From GJ-E10 sp035625725 (lineage in GTDB: Bacteria > Pseudomonadota > Gammaproteobacteria > Burkholderiales > Burkholderiaceae_F), in contig DASPPB010000067.1 of NCBI GenBank assembly GCA_035625725.1, forward strand, positions 107,393 through 171,392: 64,000 nucleotides of DNA. Direction: 5' to 3'. This document shows positions 18,801 through 28,064 of this stretch, piece by piece (position 1 is the stretch's first letter; each line of letters starts with the position of its first letter). The position numbers and the translations under genes are program-made. A model generated the notes under the pieces. The model saw nothing but the letters and a program-made list of their open reading frames with translations. It had not been told where the DNA came from and searched no databases.

Positions 18801-18840
18801 GACAGAGGTCCCTTTTCGGTTGCCAGCGACATCGCGCGCC

Positions 18841-18933
18841 TCAGCGGCGCTTTTGCAGGTGCGCGCACCCCAACGCCAAGGCGCTGATCAGGGCAAAAAA
18901 AACGACGATTCCCAGGATGTAGTACAGGTCCAT
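18841..18933 (-). CDS. 30-aa single-span membrane peptide upstream of kdpF
   Basis: ATG at 18933, TGA at 18841-18843; the peptide begins MDLYYILGIVVFFALISALA, has one hydrophobic span and a basic tail (HLQKRR). It sits 40 bp upstream of kdpF and downstream of the candidate KdpE box, so it would be the first gene of the kdpFABC transcript. Similar tiny MDxxY-type ORFs occur ahead of kdpF in other proteobacteria as far as I recall. Function unknown; it may be an extra pump subunit. Confidence 0.6.
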   Translation of the reverse strand: MDLYYILGIVVFFALISALALGCAHLQKRR

Positions 18934-19041
18934 GAGCCTTGGCGCCTAAAAGAAGAAAGTGGGGCATCTGGCGCGCGCCTGCGGCGCGTGCTGCTTTGCA
19001 GCATCGTAGATCAAGGTGCGTATTTTTCGTCTAACAATGCT

Positions 19042-19060
19042 CCGGGCGTGTGTAAAAACC
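19042..19060 (-). promoter_or_regulatory. Candidate KdpE binding site for kdpFABC
   Basis: On the minus strand this reads GGTTTTTACACACGCCCGG. It closely resembles the KdpE target upstream of E. coli kdpFABC (T-rich run, TTTACACCCCGCCCG, from memory). It lies between the kdpE stop and the first small ORF of the transporter operon, the expected place. No convincing -35/-10 pair could be fixed downstream of it. Confidence 0.55.
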
Positions 19061-19071
19061 GCGTAAACGCC

Positions 19072-19800
19072 CTACGAGCAGAAGCGGTAGCCGACGCCCG
19101 ATTCGGTGAGCAGGTGCAGCGGGCGCGCCGGGTCCTCCTCGATCTTGCGCCGCAGGTGCCCCATATATATTCGGACATAATGCGTGTCATCCGCGTGCGA
19201 AGGGCCCCACACGCTCTTGAGCAGCTGCCGATGCGTGAGCACGCAGTCCGGGTGGGTCACCAAAAACGCCAATAGCCGGTACTCGATGGGTGTGAGGTGC
19301 AGCGGCTCGCCCTTGCGCCAAGCCATCCTGCGGCCCAAGTCGAGGCGTGTGGAACCGAATTCCACGACACTTTGACCAGTGCCGGCCATCCGATGGCGGC
19401 GGCGCAGTTGCGCGCGCACCCGTGCCAGCAGCTCGCCGGCGCCAAACGGCTTGGTGAGATAGTCGTCGGCGCCCGCATCCAGTGCGGCGATCTTGCCGGC
19501 CTCCGCGGATCGCGCCGACAGCACGATGATCGGCACGTCGGACCATGCGCGCAGTTCGCGGATCACTTCCATTCCGTCGCGATCGGGCAAGCCCAGATCG
19601 AGCACGACCAGGTCGGGCCTGCGCGTGCCCGTGTCGATCAATGCGCGTTTGGCGGTTTCGGCTTCATAGACGTGGCAGCCCTCGGATTCGAGCGCGACCT
19701 TCACGAAATGGCGGATTTGCGCCTCGTCTTCCACAACGACGACGACGGGCGCCTGTCCACTGGGAGTCGTTATCGGTTTTTCCGAGACTGCCGCACTCAT
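19072..19800 (-). CDS. kdpE: Response regulator KdpE (OmpR/PhoB type)
   Basis: 242 aa from the ATG at 19800; the frame is open further upstream but overlaps kdpD. The receiver domain has VVVVEDEAQIR (acidic pocket), DLVVLDLGLPDRDG with the phospho-accepting Asp, VLSARS and DDYLTKPFG (switch Lys). The C-terminal winged-helix domain ends in THPDCVLTHRQLLKSVWG and YIRIYMGHLRRKIE-type sequence (HYVRIYMGHLRRKIEEDP). It starts 20 bp after kdpD and should activate the downstream kdpFABC genes when K+ is low. Confidence 0.95.
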   Translation of the reverse strand: MSAAVSEKPITTPSGQAPVVVVVEDEAQIRHFVKVALESEGCHVYEAETAKRALIDTGTRRPDLVVLDLGLPDRDGMEVIRELRAWSDVPIIVLSARSAEAGKIAALDAGADDYLTKPFGAGELLARVRAQLRRRHRMAGTGQSVVEFGSTRLDLGRRMAWRKGEPLHLTPIEYRLLAFLVTHPDCVLTHRQLLKSVWGPSHADDTHYVRIYMGHLRRKIEEDPARPLHLLTESGVGYRFCS

Positions 19801-19819
19801 CTGTTCCGTCTCTGCGCAC

Positions 19820-22597
19820 TTATCGATCCGCCGTCGTGTCCGCGGCAGCCACCGCAGCGATGGGCTGCCCCGCCTCCTCGGGCGCCGTGGGCGGCGCCCC
19901 GCACGGCAGCTCGAAGAGAAACCGCGCGCCGCCGCCCGGGCGGTTTTCCGCGCGGATTGTTCCACCGTGCGCCTCGATGATCGCACGACAGATCGCCAAT
20001 CCGAGCCCCACCCCAGGCGTTGCGCTCTCTTTGTGACCGCGCTCAAACTTCTTGAAGATTTCCTCTTCCTTGCCGCGCGGCAAACCCGGGCCGTCGTCTT
20101 CAACCCAGACGGTGACGCGCCCGGGCTCGGCGGTTGCACCAATATCGATGTGGGCTTCGCGGGGCGTGAACTTGGCGGCGTTCTCCAGCAAATTGCACAT
20201 GACCCGTTCCATGAGCACCGCGTCGATTTCCACCAGCGGCAGAACTTCGGGCAGGTGCACCCGCACGGTGCGCGCGCCCAGCGCGGGGGCCATGGCGCGC
20301 AGCGCGACGCCGATCATCTCCTCGAGCGACTGCCATTGACGGTTCAAGGCGACACGCCCGGCCTGCAGCCGGGCCATGTCCAGGAGATTTTCGACGAGCG
20401 AGCGCAATCGCCCGGCCTGCTCGCGAATGCTCTCGATAACGCGCAGCTGCTCCTGGCTCGGCGGGGGCTGCGCCAAGCGCAGCGAATCGGCCAAACCGAC
20501 GAGCGCCGAGAGCGGCGTGCGCAGATCATGCGAAATGGCCGAGAGCAGCGAATTGCGCAACCGCTCCGACTCCATCTGCAGCGTGGTGTTTTGGGCTACC
20601 TCCACGTAATGGACGCGCTCGAGCGCAATGGCGATGAGCCGCGCGACGGTGTCGAGCAGTCGCCCCTGCTCGGGGCCCTGCAGCCGCCCGCTCGCCCCCG
20701 GCTCGATTGCCAGCAGGCCGCGCACGCGCATCGGCGCCTTGAGCGGCAGATACAGCACCGGGCTTGCAGGCAGCGTATCGGTGCCGTGTCCTGCGGCTTC
20801 GCCATGGTCCAGGGCCCACTGGGCAATTCCCATGTCGATGGTCACGGCCGGCGGCGGCGCCGGTGCAACGAGTTGCGGCGGAGGCACGACCCGGCCCGCA
20901 TCGTCGGCAAGCAGCAGCAGCGTCCGGGCGCCGAATTCGGCGCCAAGGAACCGGTCGCAGATTTCGGCAATTTGTTCAGGCAGCAGCGCCCCCGAGAGAT
21001 CGCGCGCCATTTCATAGAGCGCACGCACCCGGCTCTCGCGCCCGGTGGCCACGCGCGCCTGGTACTGCAAGCCGGCAGTGAGCTGGCCCGCGATCAGGCC
21101 CACGGTGAGCATCACGGCGAAGGTCAACAGATACTGCACGTCGGAAACGGCAAACGAAAGGTGCGGCGGCACGAAGAAAAAGTCGAATTCGGCCACACTC
21201 AAAAACGATGCCAGCACCGCGGGGCCGCGTCCGTAACGCACCGCGACGACCACCACGGCCAGCAAAAAAATCATGACGATGTTGGGCAGGTCGAACACCG
21301 TGGGCAGCGGCGAGGCGATGACCGCCGTCAGGACGCAAATCGCGGCGCTCCAGCCATAAGCCGACCAGGACGCTCCCGATGGCGCCTGCGGCTGCCCGGC
21401 TCCGCCGGGCTCACCGCGCTGCCGTCCCATCCCCGCGATGGTGGTTACTTCCAGGTCGGGCGCCTGGCGGGCGAGGCGCTCGGCGAAGGACCGACGCCAG
21501 GGCAGCCAGCGCCGCCGTGGCGTGCGTCCGACAATGATGCGCGACAAGTTGTGGTCGCGCGCGAACTTCACGATCGAGGCGACCTCCTCGTTGCCCGCGG
21601 GCGTTGCCGTCTCGGCCCCGAGGGACTGCGCAAGTTTGAGCATCCGCAGGACCTGCTCGCGGTAGGCCGCTTGCCTGCGCATGCCGGCAGGCGTTTCGAT
21701 ATAGACCGCGTGCCACGGCACATCGAGCCGGCTGGCGATCCGAGCGGCACTGCGAACGACGCGATCGGCGTCCGGACCGGCGCCAACGCAAGCGAGCAAC
21801 GACTCGCGGGTCTGCCAGACGGGCGCAACCGACTGATCGCGCCGGTACTGCAACATTTCGACGTCTACGCGATCGGCCGTACGTCGCAACGCCAGTTCAC
21901 GCAGTGCGATGAGGTTGCCCTTGCGAAAGAAATTGCGAATCGCGCGTTCGGCCTGCTGCTCAAAATAGACCTTGCCCTGCTTCAGACGCTGCAGCAACTC
22001 GTCGGGCGTGAGATCGACGAGCACGACCTCTTCGGCCTCGTCAAAGACGCGGTCCGGAACCGTCTCCCAGACGCGGATGCCGGTGATACCGCTCACGATG
22101 TCGTTGAGGGTCTCCAGATGCTGGACATTGACGGTCGAATACACGCTGATTCCGGCGGCGAGCAGTTCTTCGACGTCCTGCCAGCGCTTCGGATGGCGTG
22201 AACCCTCGACGTTGCTGTGCGCCAATTCGTCGACCAGTACCAGCGCGGGTTTGCGCGCGAGCGCCGCATCCAGGTCAAACTCCCGTAGTGCGCGTCCGCG
22301 GTAGCTCACCTCCCGCAGCGGCAGTCGCTCGAGGTTCGAGGCCATGGCCTCGGTTTCCGCGCGCCCGTGTGTCTCGACGACGCCAACGACCACGTCCATG
22401 CCTTGCTCGCGCAGACGGCGCGCCGCCGCCAGCATGGCGTAGGTTTTGCCAACGCCGGCGCAGGCGCCGAAAAATATCTTCAGCTTGCCGCGCTGCGCGC
22501 GCGCGGCATCGTCCTGGATGCGCGCAAGCAGGGCGTCGGGATCCGGGCGCTCTGCGTTGGCCCGATCCCCCGGTTCGCTGTCAAGAAGCTCGCTCAT
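19820..22597 (-). CDS. kdpD: Sensor histidine kinase KdpD
   Basis: 925 aa from the ATG at 22597. Its domains in order are the KdpD domain with Walker A FFGACAGVGKTYAML (about residue 35), a USP-like domain (IIVGRTPRRRWLPWR), a four-helix membrane region near residues 440-540 and a GAF-like region. The histidine kinase core follows, with phosphoacceptor AISHDLRTPLSALVG, N box NLLENAAKFT and G boxes VEDDGPGLP and GVGLGLAICR. It senses K+ limitation or turgor. The start overlaps the stop of the upstream aminopeptidase gene (ATGA). The order kdpDE before kdpFABC is reversed relative to E. coli. Confidence 0.96.
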   Translation of the reverse strand: MSELLDSEPGDRANAERPDPDALLARIQDDAARAQRGKLKIFFGACAGVGKTYAMLAAARRLREQGMDVVVGVVETHGRAETEAMASNLERLPLREVSYRGRALREFDLDAALARKPALVLVDELAHSNVEGSRHPKRWQDVEELLAAGISVYSTVNVQHLETLNDIVSGITGIRVWETVPDRVFDEAEEVVLVDLTPDELLQRLKQGKVYFEQQAERAIRNFFRKGNLIALRELALRRTADRVDVEMLQYRRDQSVAPVWQTRESLLACVGAGPDADRVVRSAARIASRLDVPWHAVYIETPAGMRRQAAYREQVLRMLKLAQSLGAETATPAGNEEVASIVKFARDHNLSRIIVGRTPRRRWLPWRRSFAERLARQAPDLEVTTIAGMGRQRGEPGGAGQPQAPSGASWSAYGWSAAICVLTAVIASPLPTVFDLPNIVMIFLLAVVVVAVRYGRGPAVLASFLSVAEFDFFFVPPHLSFAVSDVQYLLTFAVMLTVGLIAGQLTAGLQYQARVATGRESRVRALYEMARDLSGALLPEQIAEICDRFLGAEFGARTLLLLADDAGRVVPPPQLVAPAPPPAVTIDMGIAQWALDHGEAAGHGTDTLPASPVLYLPLKAPMRVRGLLAIEPGASGRLQGPEQGRLLDTVARLIAIALERVHYVEVAQNTTLQMESERLRNSLLSAISHDLRTPLSALVGLADSLRLAQPPPSQEQLRVIESIREQAGRLRSLVENLLDMARLQAGRVALNRQWQSLEEMIGVALRAMAPALGARTVRVHLPEVLPLVEIDAVLMERVMCNLLENAAKFTPREAHIDIGATAEPGRVTVWVEDDGPGLPRGKEEEIFKKFERGHKESATPGVGLGLAICRAIIEAHGGTIRAENRPGGGARFLFELPCGAPPTAPEEAGQPIAAVAAADTTADR

Positions 22598-23733
22598 TGT
22601 GCGTGCGCAGCTACGCTTTGCCGATCGTGCATCGTATCGCGGATCGGCAAATCGGTTGCCGACGAGGCCAGGGCGCGCAGACGCGCGTTGCGCTTCTCGG
22701 GCGCCATGTCCGCGAGTTTTTTGACTTCCCGATAAAAACTCGGCAAATCCCTGTGCTCGCGCGCCAGGAGCGCCTCGAAAGCGGGCACGTCGTCCTGGTA
22801 GGCGGCCAGTGCCGCCAGACGCGCATTGTTCCACGGCGCGCGGAAAAACCCATCGTAGCCGTCATAGCCGTCCCAGCGCGTGTCGCGCAGGGCGAGGTAT
22901 TGGGCCTGCAGTTGCGCGAGGATCTGCTCCTTGCGCTGCCGGCGCTCGGTCGCTGGCGCCGACGATGCATACGCTTGCCGCAGATCGGCGCGCGCCTGCT
23001 CGAGCAAGGCGGCCAAGTCGGCCTGATGCGCTTGCTCCTGCGCATAAAGTTCGCGCAGCCTGGGGTCGTCGCGCGCCTGGACCCAGCGCCGGACACCCTC
23101 GCGCTCGACCGCCGTGGCGAAGCTCTCGTTAAAGCGCGTGTCGTCGCTCACATACAGCAACTGGTGCGCGAGTTCATGGAATATCAGCCCGGCGAGCTGC
23201 GGCTCGGGCCAATTGACGAAGGTGTTGAGCAGCGGGTCGGAGAACCAGCCCAGGGTCGAATACGCCGGCACCGGGGCTACGAATACGTCCAAACCCTGCG
23301 CAGAGAGTTCGCGCGCTAGGGCCTCGGCATCGGATTGGCGAAAATAGCCGCGGTAGGAAGCGCAGCCAAAGAGCGGATAGCACCACGTTTTGAGTTCGAG
23401 CGATAGCTCCTGGGCCGCGAACACGTTCCACACCGCGCTGGAGCGGTGCAAATCCGCATAGCGGGTGTAGCTCGCGTTGTCCGGCAGCGCGAGTTGCTGC
23501 GAGGCAAAGGTGCGGATCTTCTGCGCCAGCTCGAGCTGCTGGCGCAGCTGCGGCGGGGTGTCGGGATCGGACAGCCACTGCGGTATGGGGCGCGCCGCCG
23601 ACAGCATCGAGAACTCTCCGGAGACTGCCTGCGAATAGTAGGGGGCTACAGCGCATCCTCCCGCCAAAAGCGCAAGAACGACCGCGCTAGCGGCCGCCAC
23701 ACGTCGCTTCCAGGTTCGCTGTGTCATAGACAT
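22594..23733 (-). CDS. Aminopeptidase-family zinc metalloprotease lipoprotein
   Basis: About 379 aa from the ATG at 23733 (ATG at 23727 is equally possible); the frame is open to 23874. The N-terminus has a signal ending in lipobox LLAGGC. The zinc-binding motif LIFHELAHQLLYV (HExxH) and a downstream FNESFATAVEREG with the third ligand Glu match the 'putative aminopeptidase' family (Aminopep domain). The C-terminal third is charged and helical. The stop overlaps the kdpD start by four bases, so it is probably co-transcribed with kdpDE, though no functional link to potassium is known. Confidence 0.82.
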   Translation of the reverse strand: MSMTQRTWKRRVAAASAVVLALLAGGCAVAPYYSQAVSGEFSMLSAARPIPQWLSDPDTPPQLRQQLELAQKIRTFASQQLALPDNASYTRYADLHRSSAVWNVFAAQELSLELKTWCYPLFGCASYRGYFRQSDAEALARELSAQGLDVFVAPVPAYSTLGWFSDPLLNTFVNWPEPQLAGLIFHELAHQLLYVSDDTRFNESFATAVEREGVRRWVQARDDPRLRELYAQEQAHQADLAALLEQARADLRQAYASSAPATERRQRKEQILAQLQAQYLALRDTRWDGYDGYDGFFRAPWNNARLAALAAYQDDVPAFEALLAREHRDLPSFYREVKKLADMAPEKRNARLRALASSATDLPIRDTMHDRQSVAAHAQ

Positions 23734-23981
23734 GCACAAGCGGCCGCTGCGCGCCAGCGCCGCCCGCCCTAGACAGCGGCCCTCGGCCATCGTCCCGGGC
23801 GGCGCACCACGGCAAGACGCGAACAACGCACCGCAACAGCAGAATATCGCGAGTTTCCCTAGAATGGAAAACAACGGAGGCAGGGGCGGCCCGCCGCCGT
23901 CAGGTCGCGATGGAGCGCGGCGGTGGCAAATGTCGGGCCCGTCTCTTGACGAATTTTTGCAAGCGCAGAGAGGACGGTGCC

Positions 23982-25328
23982 ATGGGTCACTCCAATCACG
24001 CGGCAGGGGCGTCGGGTCGACGGCCGGCCGAGTTGCAGCTGCAGCAATTGTGGCTGCCCTTTACGCCGAACAAGGAGTTCCAGCACGAACCGCGACTCAT
24101 CGAGCGCGCCGAGGGGATGTATTTCTACGCCCCGGGCGGCCGCAAGATCATCGATGCGTCTGCGGGGCTGTTTTGCGTTGCGGCGGGACACTGTCGCCCG
24201 GAGATTAGCGAAGCGGTCTACCGTCAGTTGCAGAAGCTCGACTTCGCACCTACGTTCTTGCGCGGGCATCCTGGCGCGTTCGAACTGGCCAATCGGATCG
24301 TCGAGCACACGCCGGCGGAACTGAACCGGGTGTTTTTTGTCAACTCCGGCTCTGAGTCCGTGGACACGGCGATGAAAATCGCCCTCATGGTGCATCGCGT
24401 TCGCGGACAGCCGCAGCGCCAGATCTTCATTTCGCGCGAGCGCGCCTACCACGGGGTGAACATGGGCGGCGTTGCGCTGGGCGGTTTGCTCAATAACCGT
24501 CGCGCCTTTGGCACCGGGCTGGCCACGGTCTACCACCTGCGTCATACGGCCTTGCCGGCGAACCGGTTTGTCAAGGGGCAGCCGGAGACCGGGGTCGAAC
24601 TGGCCGAGGATCTGGCACGGTTTTGCCAGCTCTACGGGGGGGAGAACATCGCCGCGGTCTTTGTCGAGCCCACGGCGGGTGCCTGCGGCTGCCTGCCACC
24701 ACCGAAGGGCTATCTGAATCGTCTGCGCGAGATCTGCGATGCCAACGGCATATTGCTGGTTTTTGACGAGGTGATCTGTGGTTGGGGCCGTCTGGGCGCG
24801 AATTTTGGCGCGCAGGCCTTTGGCGTCACGCCCGACATCATCACGATGGCAAAGGCGCTGACCAACGGTGCGCAACCCATGGGTGCAGTGGTCGTGCGGC
24901 AATCCATCTACGACGCCATCAACAATGCCGGCCCGGAGCGCGGCATCGAGTTTTTCCATGGCTACACGTACTCGGGGCATCCGGTGGCCTGTGCCGCGGG
25001 CCTGGCGATGATGGAAATATACAAAACGGACCGCCTGGTCGAGCGCGCGCGCGACCTCGCACCGTATTTTGCCGACGCGATGCATTCCTTGCGGGACCTG
25101 CCCGTGGTGCAGGACATTCGCTCCATCGGCATGCTGGCTGCCGTCGATGTTGTCGCAGCCGGCGCCGTGGCCGTGCGCGGACACGAGGCACAGAAGCGAC
25201 TCTACGATCGGGGTCTGCACCTGAAGAACACGGGCGACTCGCTCATCATCGCGCCGCCGCTGATTGCCGAGAAAAAACACGTCGACGAGATCGTCGAAAA
25301 ACTGCGCGACGTGCTGGCGGACTTGTAG
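23982..25328 (+). CDS. Class III aminotransferase, beta-alanine:pyruvate type
   Basis: 448 aa from the ATG at 23982, preceded by AGAGAGGAC; the frame opens at 23910. PLP-dependent omega-aminotransferase, with family signatures WLPFTPNKEFQHEPRL, the FFVNSGSESVDTAMKIA cofactor loop, ERAYHGVNMGG, VFDEVICGWGRLG and the Schiff-base Lys in TMAKALTNGAQPMGAV. It likely transfers an amino group from beta-alanine or another omega-amino acid to pyruvate. It is divergent from the aminopeptidase-kdpDE unit. The PuuC-like dehydrogenase could act on its products but is 22 kb away. Confidence 0.9.
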   Translation: MGHSNHAAGASGRRPAELQLQQLWLPFTPNKEFQHEPRLIERAEGMYFYAPGGRKIIDASAGLFCVAAGHCRPEISEAVYRQLQKLDFAPTFLRGHPGAFELANRIVEHTPAELNRVFFVNSGSESVDTAMKIALMVHRVRGQPQRQIFISRERAYHGVNMGGVALGGLLNNRRAFGTGLATVYHLRHTALPANRFVKGQPETGVELAEDLARFCQLYGGENIAAVFVEPTAGACGCLPPPKGYLNRLREICDANGILLVFDEVICGWGRLGANFGAQAFGVTPDIITMAKALTNGAQPMGAVVVRQSIYDAINNAGPERGIEFFHGYTYSGHPVACAAGLAMMEIYKTDRLVERARDLAPYFADAMHSLRDLPVVQDIRSIGMLAAVDVVAAGAVAVRGHEAQKRLYDRGLHLKNTGDSLIIAPPLIAEKKHVDEIVEKLRDVLADL

Positions 25329-25410
25329 AAGACTTCACCTCAACGCAGCGCCGGCCGCCGTGCGCGGCCGCGGACGGCACGGCGGGTAGTGGCCCGGCCG
25401 CGGTACCGGT

Positions 25411-25416
25411 ATACTG
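25411..25416 (+). promoter_or_regulatory. Possible -10 element for pyrG
   Basis: TATACT stands out in very GC-rich sequence 63 bases before the pyrG ATG. No good -35 match lies at 16-18 bp upstream. Confidence 0.3.
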
Positions 25417-25478
25417 CGACTTTACCGGCAACGTGCGCGTTCGCGTCAGAGCTTGTCGAAGCTGCGAACGGGCGGACT

Positions 25479-27149
25479 ATGACCAAGTACGTCTTCGTCA
25501 CCGGTGGCGTCGTCTCATCCCTGGGGAAGGGAATTGCGGCCGCCTCCCTCGGCGCGATCCTGGAATCGCGCGGCCTGACTGTCACACTCATCAAGCTCGA
25601 TCCGTACATCAACGTGGATCCGGGCACGATGAGCCCGTTCCAGCACGGCGAGGTATTCGTCACCGAGGATGGGGCGGAGACGGACCTCGACCTGGGGCAC
25701 TACGAGCGCTTTATTTCGTCGCGCATGCGACGCGTGAACAATTTCACCACCGGCCAGATCTACGACTCGGTGATCCGCAAGGAGCGCCGCGGCGAGTATC
25801 TGGGTAAGACGGTCCAGGTCATCCCGCACATTACCAACGAGATTCAGGATTTCATCGAACGCGGCGCGCGAGGAGCGGGCAATGCACCGGTGGACGTGGC
25901 CATCGTCGAGATTGGCGGCACGGTCGGCGACATTGAGTCCTTGCCCTTTCTCGAGGCGGTTCGCCAGATGAGCCTGCGCATGGGCACGGCGAGCGCGTGT
26001 TTCGTGCACTTGACTCTGGTGCCCTTTATTCCGGCTGCGGGCGAATTGAAGACCAAGCCAACGCAACACAGTGTGCAGAAGCTCCGCGAGATCGGCATTT
26101 CGCCCGACGTGTTGCTGTGCCGGGCGGACCGGCCGATTCCCGACGAAGAACGCTCGAAGATTTCCTTGTTCTCCAATGTCGTGCTCGATGCGGTGATCTC
26201 GGTGTGGGACGCCGACTCCATCTACAAGATTCCCTCGATGCTGCACGGGCAGGGTCTTGACCAGATCGTCTGCTCCAAGCTCAACATCATGGCTCGACCG
26301 GCCGACCTGTGCGCGTGGGAGCGGCTCGTGGAAGCACTGGAGCACCCGCACGGCGAGGTGCGCGTCGGCATGATCGGCAAATACGTCGAGCTGTCGGATT
26401 CCTACAAGTCGCTCAATGAGGCGCTGATTCATGCAGGCATCCATACGCGCACCCGGGTGCGTATCGAGTACGTCGACGCGGAACTCATCGAGCAGCGCGG
26501 CTTGCCGGACCTATCGCACCTGGACGCGATCCTGGTGCCGGGTGGTTTCGGCCGACGCGGCGCCGAGGGCAAGATTCAAGCCATCGCGTATGCGCGCGAA
26601 AACGGCGTGCCGTACCTGGGAATTTGTTTTGGCATGCAGCTGGCGACGATTGAATTTGCGCGCAACGTCTGCGGCCTGACGGGGGCCAACAGCACCGAAT
26701 TCGAACGCGACGCCGCGCATCCGGTCGTCGGCCTGATCACCGAATGGTTCGACCGGTCGGGCCGCACGGAGTTGCGATCGGAAGAATCCGATCTGGGCGG
26801 AACGATGCGCCTGGGTTCGCAGCGTTGCCCCGTGGAGCCGGGCACGCTCGCCTACCGGATCTATGGCGCGGAGGTCAACGAGCGCCATCGGCACCGTTAC
26901 GAGGTGAACAACCGCTACGTCGCGCAGCTCGAGGCCAAGGGGCTGCGCATGAGCGCGCGAACTCCCACCGAGAACCTGCCGGAGATCATGGAGCTGCCCT
27001 CGCACCCGTTTTTCATCGGTGTGCAGTTTCACCCCGAGTTCACCTCGACGCCCCGCGGGGGACATCCGCTTTTTACCGCCTTTATCGCGGCAGCGATCGC
27101 GTTTCGGCAAAGACGTCTAGACGCACCATTGCACAAGGTCGCCGCATGA
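25479..27149 (+). CDS. pyrG: CTP synthase
   Basis: 556 aa from the ATG at 25479 (MTKYVFVTGGVVSSLGKG). It makes CTP from UTP, ATP and glutamine. The N-terminal synthetase domain shows KLDPYINVDPGTMSPFQHGE and the ATP/Mg site near VEIGGTVGDIESLPF. The C-terminal glutamine amidotransferase domain has GICFGMQLATIEF (nucleophile Cys) and the His-Glu pair in QFHPEFTSTP. Same-strand neighbours kdsA, eno and ftsB follow in the order found widely in betaproteobacteria. Confidence 0.97.
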   Translation: MTKYVFVTGGVVSSLGKGIAAASLGAILESRGLTVTLIKLDPYINVDPGTMSPFQHGEVFVTEDGAETDLDLGHYERFISSRMRRVNNFTTGQIYDSVIRKERRGEYLGKTVQVIPHITNEIQDFIERGARGAGNAPVDVAIVEIGGTVGDIESLPFLEAVRQMSLRMGTASACFVHLTLVPFIPAAGELKTKPTQHSVQKLREIGISPDVLLCRADRPIPDEERSKISLFSNVVLDAVISVWDADSIYKIPSMLHGQGLDQIVCSKLNIMARPADLCAWERLVEALEHPHGEVRVGMIGKYVELSDSYKSLNEALIHAGIHTRTRVRIEYVDAELIEQRGLPDLSHLDAILVPGGFGRRGAEGKIQAIAYARENGVPYLGICFGMQLATIEFARNVCGLTGANSTEFERDAAHPVVGLITEWFDRSGRTELRSEESDLGGTMRLGSQRCPVEPGTLAYRIYGAEVNERHRHRYEVNNRYVAQLEAKGLRMSARTPTENLPEIMELPSHPFFIGVQFHPEFTSTPRGGHPLFTAFIAAAIAFRQRRLDAPLHKVAA

Positions 27150-27194
27150 CCCGGCGCGGCCGCGGTCCGGGCGCCTTGCGGTGAAGGCGTGCTC

Positions 27195-28049
27195 ATGAGG
27201 CTATGCGGGTTCGAAGTCGGGCTGGACCGTCCGCTGTTCGTGATCGCCGGCCCTTGCGTCGTCGAGAGCGAGGAGCTCACGCTGCGGATCGCTTCGCACC
27301 TGCAGGAGGTCACGGCCGCTCTGGGGGTGAATCTGGTGTTTAAGGCGAGCTACGACAAGGCCAACCGCAGCTCGGGCGGGTCGTTTCGCGGCATGGGGAT
27401 CGACAGGGGATTGCGCGTGCTCGCGAAGGTTCGCAGCGAAGTCGGCGTGCCGGTGATCACGGACGTACATACGGAGGAGGAAATCGATCCCGTCGCATCC
27501 GTGGTCGATGTCATCCAGACACCGGCCTTCTTGTGCCGACAGACGGACTTCATCCACGCCTGCGCCCGCAGCGGACGGCCGGTGAATATCAAGAAGGGCC
27601 AGTTTCTCGCTCCCGCAGACATGATCCAGGTTGCCGAAAAGGCGCGCACCGCCGCGCGCGAGGCCGGCTTGGACGAGAACCGGTTCCTGGTTTGCGAACG
27701 CGGGGCCTCGTTTGGCTACAACAACCTGGTGAGCGACATGCGTTCGCTCGCGATCATGCGCAAGACGGGCTGTCCGGTGGTGTTCGATGCCACCCATTCG
27801 GTGCAGCTGCCCGGCGGCCAGGGAACCAGTAGCGGCGGCCAACGCGAGTTCGTGCCGGTGCTGGCGCGCGCGGCGGTTGCGAGCGGTGTGGCCGGGATCT
27901 TCCTTGAGACCCACCCCGATCCGGCGAACGCCAAATCCGATGGTCCCAATGCCGTGCCGCTGCAACACATGCGCGCCCTGCTGACGTCCCTGGTCGAGAT
28001 TGATCGGATTGTCAAGGCGCGTGGCTTCCTCGAAGAAGAATTTCACTAG
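27195..28049 (+). CDS. kdsA: 3-deoxy-D-manno-octulosonate 8-phosphate synthase
   Basis: About 284 aa. Condenses arabinose 5-phosphate with phosphoenolpyruvate for KDO of lipopolysaccharide. ATG 27195 has GAAGG upstream; GTG 27189 is an alternative. Visible motifs are FVIAGPCVVESEELT, FKASYDKANRSSGGSFRG, VITDVHTEEE, VNIKKGQFLAP and CERGASFGYNNLVSDMRS. The Cys in GPCVVES replaces the Asn of the E. coli metal-free enzyme, pointing to the metal-dependent class. It is 46 bp after pyrG and 15 bp before eno. Confidence 0.96.
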   Translation: MRLCGFEVGLDRPLFVIAGPCVVESEELTLRIASHLQEVTAALGVNLVFKASYDKANRSSGGSFRGMGIDRGLRVLAKVRSEVGVPVITDVHTEEEIDPVASVVDVIQTPAFLCRQTDFIHACARSGRPVNIKKGQFLAPADMIQVAEKARTAAREAGLDENRFLVCERGASFGYNNLVSDMRSLAIMRKTGCPVVFDATHSVQLPGGQGTSSGGQREFVPVLARAAVASGVAGIFLETHPDPANAKSDGPNAVPLQHMRALLTSLVEIDRIVKARGFLEEEFH

Positions 28050-28064
28050 AGAAAAGGGCAATGT

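Noticed and set aside
19967..22201. 744-codon rightward frame opposite kdpD
   Set aside because: Complement of the well-conserved kdpD gene; stop-free only because of GC-rich third positions.
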